64,000 nucleotides of DNA from NCBI RefSeq assembly GCF_014202575.1, contig NZ_JACHHB010000002.1:62001-126000 (forward strand). The letters run 5' to 3'. This document shows positions 62,170 through 64,000 of this stretch, piece by piece. The notes under the pieces are model-generated. The model was not told the origin of the DNA. It ran no database searches and worked only from the letters and a program-made list of their open reading frames with translations. Position 1 is the stretch's first letter; each line of letters opens with the position of its first letter. This stretch comes from Texcoconibacillus texcoconensis. GTDB taxonomy: Bacteria > Bacillota > Bacilli > Bacillales > Salisediminibacteriaceae. The position numbers and the translations under genes were made by a program.

Positions 62170-62748
62170 TTACACCGCTGGTCTTGCTTCCAAAACTACT
62201 TTCTTAACTTTCGGAGCGATAAGGGCCGCCGCTACAACGACGCCTGTATCAATTGGCAAATAGGCGGCCATCCATGACCAGGTAAGAAGGTAATTAAAAC
62301 CTCCAGGAGCTTCAAACCAAAGCGTATATGCGGCATACATGTAATGAGCTCCGATCAGGTAGTTCAAGAACAACCCGCATGCGCCTGCGAAAAGGTATGT
62401 ACGAATGGTTGGATCGCTCTTTCTTTCAACCACTTTCCCCACAGCATAGGCAACGGCTATAAAAGAAACGACAAAGCCAAATGTAGGGCTGATTACATGC
62501 CCGATACCTCCTTTAAATTGAGCAAAAACGGGCATGCCAACCAAACCAATAAGCATGTACAAAGTCATGCTAGCTGCACCAAGCCTACTTCCTAGCAATA
62601 CCCCTGCAAGAATGGCAAATAACAATTGAAAAGTAATAGGAACTCCGCCAATTGTTAAGTAAGCGGAAACGTTCGCTCCTATGGCCATAAGCGCTGCAAA
62701 CATAGCAGCAAGCGTCATATCAATCGGACGCCAAGGTTGTTTATTCAC
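62170..62748 (-). CDS. bioY: Biotin transporter BioY (ECF S component)
   Basis: A 192-aa membrane protein, substrate-binding S component of a biotin ECF transporter. Six helices; signatures IGGVPITFQLLFAILAGVLLG (about residues 40-60) and GLVGMPVFAQFKGGIGHV. GTG at 62748 follows GGGAGGGG. A BirA box lies directly upstream; divergent from bioD. Confidence 0.93.
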   Translation of the reverse strand: MNKQPWRPIDMTLAAMFAALMAIGANVSAYLTIGGVPITFQLLFAILAGVLLGSRLGAASMTLYMLIGLVGMPVFAQFKGGIGHVISPTFGFVVSFIAVAYAVGKVVERKSDPTIRTYLFAGACGLFLNYLIGAHYMYAAYTLWFEAPGGFNYLLTWSWMAAYLPIDTGVVVAAALIAPKVKKVVLEARPAV

Positions 62749-62762
62749 GATTACCCCTCCCA

Positions 62763-62793
62763 TTGTAAACAATTTTCACCATCAAGTTAACAA
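62763..62793. promoter_or_regulatory. BirA box of bioY
   Basis: TTGTAAAC-N15-GTTAACAA matches the Gram-positive BirA operator (TTGTTAAC-N15-GTTAACAA) with one change. Confidence 0.8.
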
Positions 62794-62839
62794 TGATTGT
62801 AACAAATATTCTTACATTTGTTGATAGATAACAAAGATA

Positions 62840-62870
62840 ATGTTAACTTATATTAAACAATAGTTTACAT
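62840..62870. promoter_or_regulatory. BirA box of the bioD-bioA operon
   Basis: ATGTTAAC-N15-GTTTACAT starts at 62840, 29 bp before bioD, and overlaps the likely transcription start (GATAAT at 62836-62841 as -10). Confidence 0.8.
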
Positions 62871-62898
62871 TGATCCGAAACGGAAAGCGGGTGATGAA

Positions 62899-63597
62899 TT
62901 GAACCATTTATTTATTACTGGCACAGATACTGAAGTAGGCAAAACGGTTGTCACGAGTCTTCTTTTCAAATCTTTTATCGACAAAGGCATATGTGTTCGC
63001 CCCTTTAAACCGATCCAAACAGGGGCGTATAAAGAGGGGAACACCTTGATTGCGCCAGATGTTGCGTTTTACCAAAAAATCAAAATGATCGCTAGAGAAA
63101 AAGCGACTCATTATCTCTTTGAACCTGCTTGCTCTCCTCACCTGGCCGGTAGGATGGCAAACACTCATATTGATATCGAAACGATAAAGAAAACTTACGT
63201 TGAATTGTCCCAAAATTATGAATCCATTCTCATCGAAGGGGCTGGGGGCCTTGCCGTTCCTATTAATGAATCAGCCGATATGGCTGACCTTGCCAAACTG
63301 TTAGACGTGCCCATCGTAATTGTCTCCAGGCCAAACCTCGGAACGATTAATCACACGCTGCAAACTTTTTATTACGCACAGAGTAAAGGACTAGAAGTTG
63401 CTGGTGTCATTTTTTCAAAGGTTTCTCGCCAACGAACTGACATAGAAGAAGAAAACATTCGATTTATTGAAGAAAGAATGCCAGTGCTAGGGTGTATACC
63501 CGATGTCAAAAACATAGACGAAAAACTTGCTGATGAAAACATTGCCCTGGAACTAACGGCTCATTTGAATATCGACAAACTTCAAAACCATTTGTAG
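62899..63597 (+). CDS. bioD: Dethiobiotin synthetase
   Basis: A 232-aa ATP-dependent enzyme closing the ureido ring of biotin. P-loop GTDTEVGKT (about residues 8-16), substrate-binding KPIQTG and EGAGGLAVP are all present. TTG start with AGCGGGTGATG, which is a modest ribosome binding site. Followed by bioA after 12 bp. Confidence 0.95.
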   Translation: MNHLFITGTDTEVGKTVVTSLLFKSFIDKGICVRPFKPIQTGAYKEGNTLIAPDVAFYQKIKMIAREKATHYLFEPACSPHLAGRMANTHIDIETIKKTYVELSQNYESILIEGAGGLAVPINESADMADLAKLLDVPIVIVSRPNLGTINHTLQTFYYAQSKGLEVAGVIFSKVSRQRTDIEEENIRFIEERMPVLGCIPDVKNIDEKLADENIALELTAHLNIDKLQNHL

Positions 63598-63609
63598 AGG
63601 TGAAAAATC

Positions 63610-64000
63610 ATGACTGATGCAAACAAAGTAATGGAATTAAGTAAAGAATACTTATGGCTTCCTTTTACGCAAATGAAAGACTACGAAAAGGATCCACTTA
63701 TCATTGAAGAAGGCGAAGGGATCAAACTAAAAGATATTTACGGGAAAGAATATTATGATGGCTATTCTTCTTTGTGGGTAAACGTACATGGTCACAGAAA
63801 ACAAGAAATTGATGATGCAGTAAAAGAGCAGCTTGATCGTATTGCTCATTCTACATTGCTAGGAGCTACAAACGTCCCTGCAACCCTTTTGGCAGAGCGA
63901 CTTATCCAGATTTCACCGCCTAACTTACAGCGAGTATTTTACTCAGACAGCGGAGCCGAAGCGATTGAAATCGCACTGAAAATGGCTTTCCAATATTGGT
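63610..64000 (+). CDS. bioA: Adenosylmethionine-8-amino-7-oxononanoate aminotransferase, N-terminal part (cut by window edge)
   Basis: The first 130 residues of a class III PLP aminotransferase: [30 protein letters not shown] and [21 protein letters not shown] are typical of BioA. SD GAGGTG. The rest lies beyond the window, probably with bioF and bioB. Confidence 0.92.
   Translation, partial: MTDANKVMELSKEYLWLPFTQMKDYEKDPLIIEEGEGIKLKDIYGKEYYDGYSSLWVNVHGHRKQEIDDAVKEQLDRIAHSTLLGATNVPATLLAERLIQISPPNLQRVFYSDSGAEAIEIALKMAFQYW

Overview
The window comes from a low-GC Firmicute of the family Bacillaceae, probably a halophilic or alkaliphilic one. Supporting signs are the strong purine-rich ribosome binding sites, frequent TTG and GTG starts, cotJABC spore-coat genes, CcpA cre boxes, BirA boxes, very acidic exported proteins, two BCCT-type osmolyte transporters and three sodium-type carriers. 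The species cannot be named from this sequence alone.

Region by region. 1-4.1 kb: MurNAc recycling (MurR-type regulator, murQ, murP, mupG) behind a promoter with a palindromic operator and a perfect cre box. 4.1-8.7 kb: a SEC-C/HTH protein, a damaged-looking maltose-type promoter region before an alpha-glucosidase, and a CuA-motif lipoprotein. 8.8-16 kb: BCCT transporter, chemoreceptor, quinone-reductase-like enzyme, a 44-aa membrane protein and a UbiD-type decarboxylase. 16.1-25.5 kb: two unknown membrane proteins, then a complete overlapping jetD-jetA-jetB-jetC (Wadjet) anti-plasmid operon. 26-32.3 kb: a five-domain beta-sandwich protein, a RocB-like M20 peptidase and a second, divergent BCCT carrier. 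32.5-33 kb: a strong candidate for an unassigned structured RNA with its own promoter and terminator. 33-42.5 kb: hcp under an FNR-like site, a DUF4870 protein, a glcD-glcF catabolic operon with a DUF6282 protein and an alpha/beta hydrolase, a GltS-type carrier and a small FAD protein. 43-50.9 kb: a two-subunit sodium/solute symporter, the cotJ operon, a TetR/methyltransferase divergon and a foldase-like lipoprotein. 51-56.8 kb: complete rbsRKDACB ribose operon with promoter, cre and operator. 56.9-64 kb: a sulfite-oxidase pseudogene, a c-di-GMP-I riboswitch with a SigD-like promoter driving two tiny genes, a second chemoreceptor, a YtaF/MntP-type protein, bioY and the start of a bioD-bioA operon, each with its own BirA box.

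The most unexplained material is intergenic. Besides the structured RNA there are arrays of 21-22-bp T-rich units next to terminators (4.1, 17.6, 42.5 and 45.9 kb), a roughly 120-bp element in two copies whose stems differ by compensatory changes (25.8 and 58.3 kb), two families of long perfect hairpins used as terminators (GGGTAGGTGCTAC and GGGACAGTCCC types), and a degenerate roughly 50-bp repeat at 50.1-50.3 kb. All identifications come from reading the sequence and recalled family knowledge; no database search was run.
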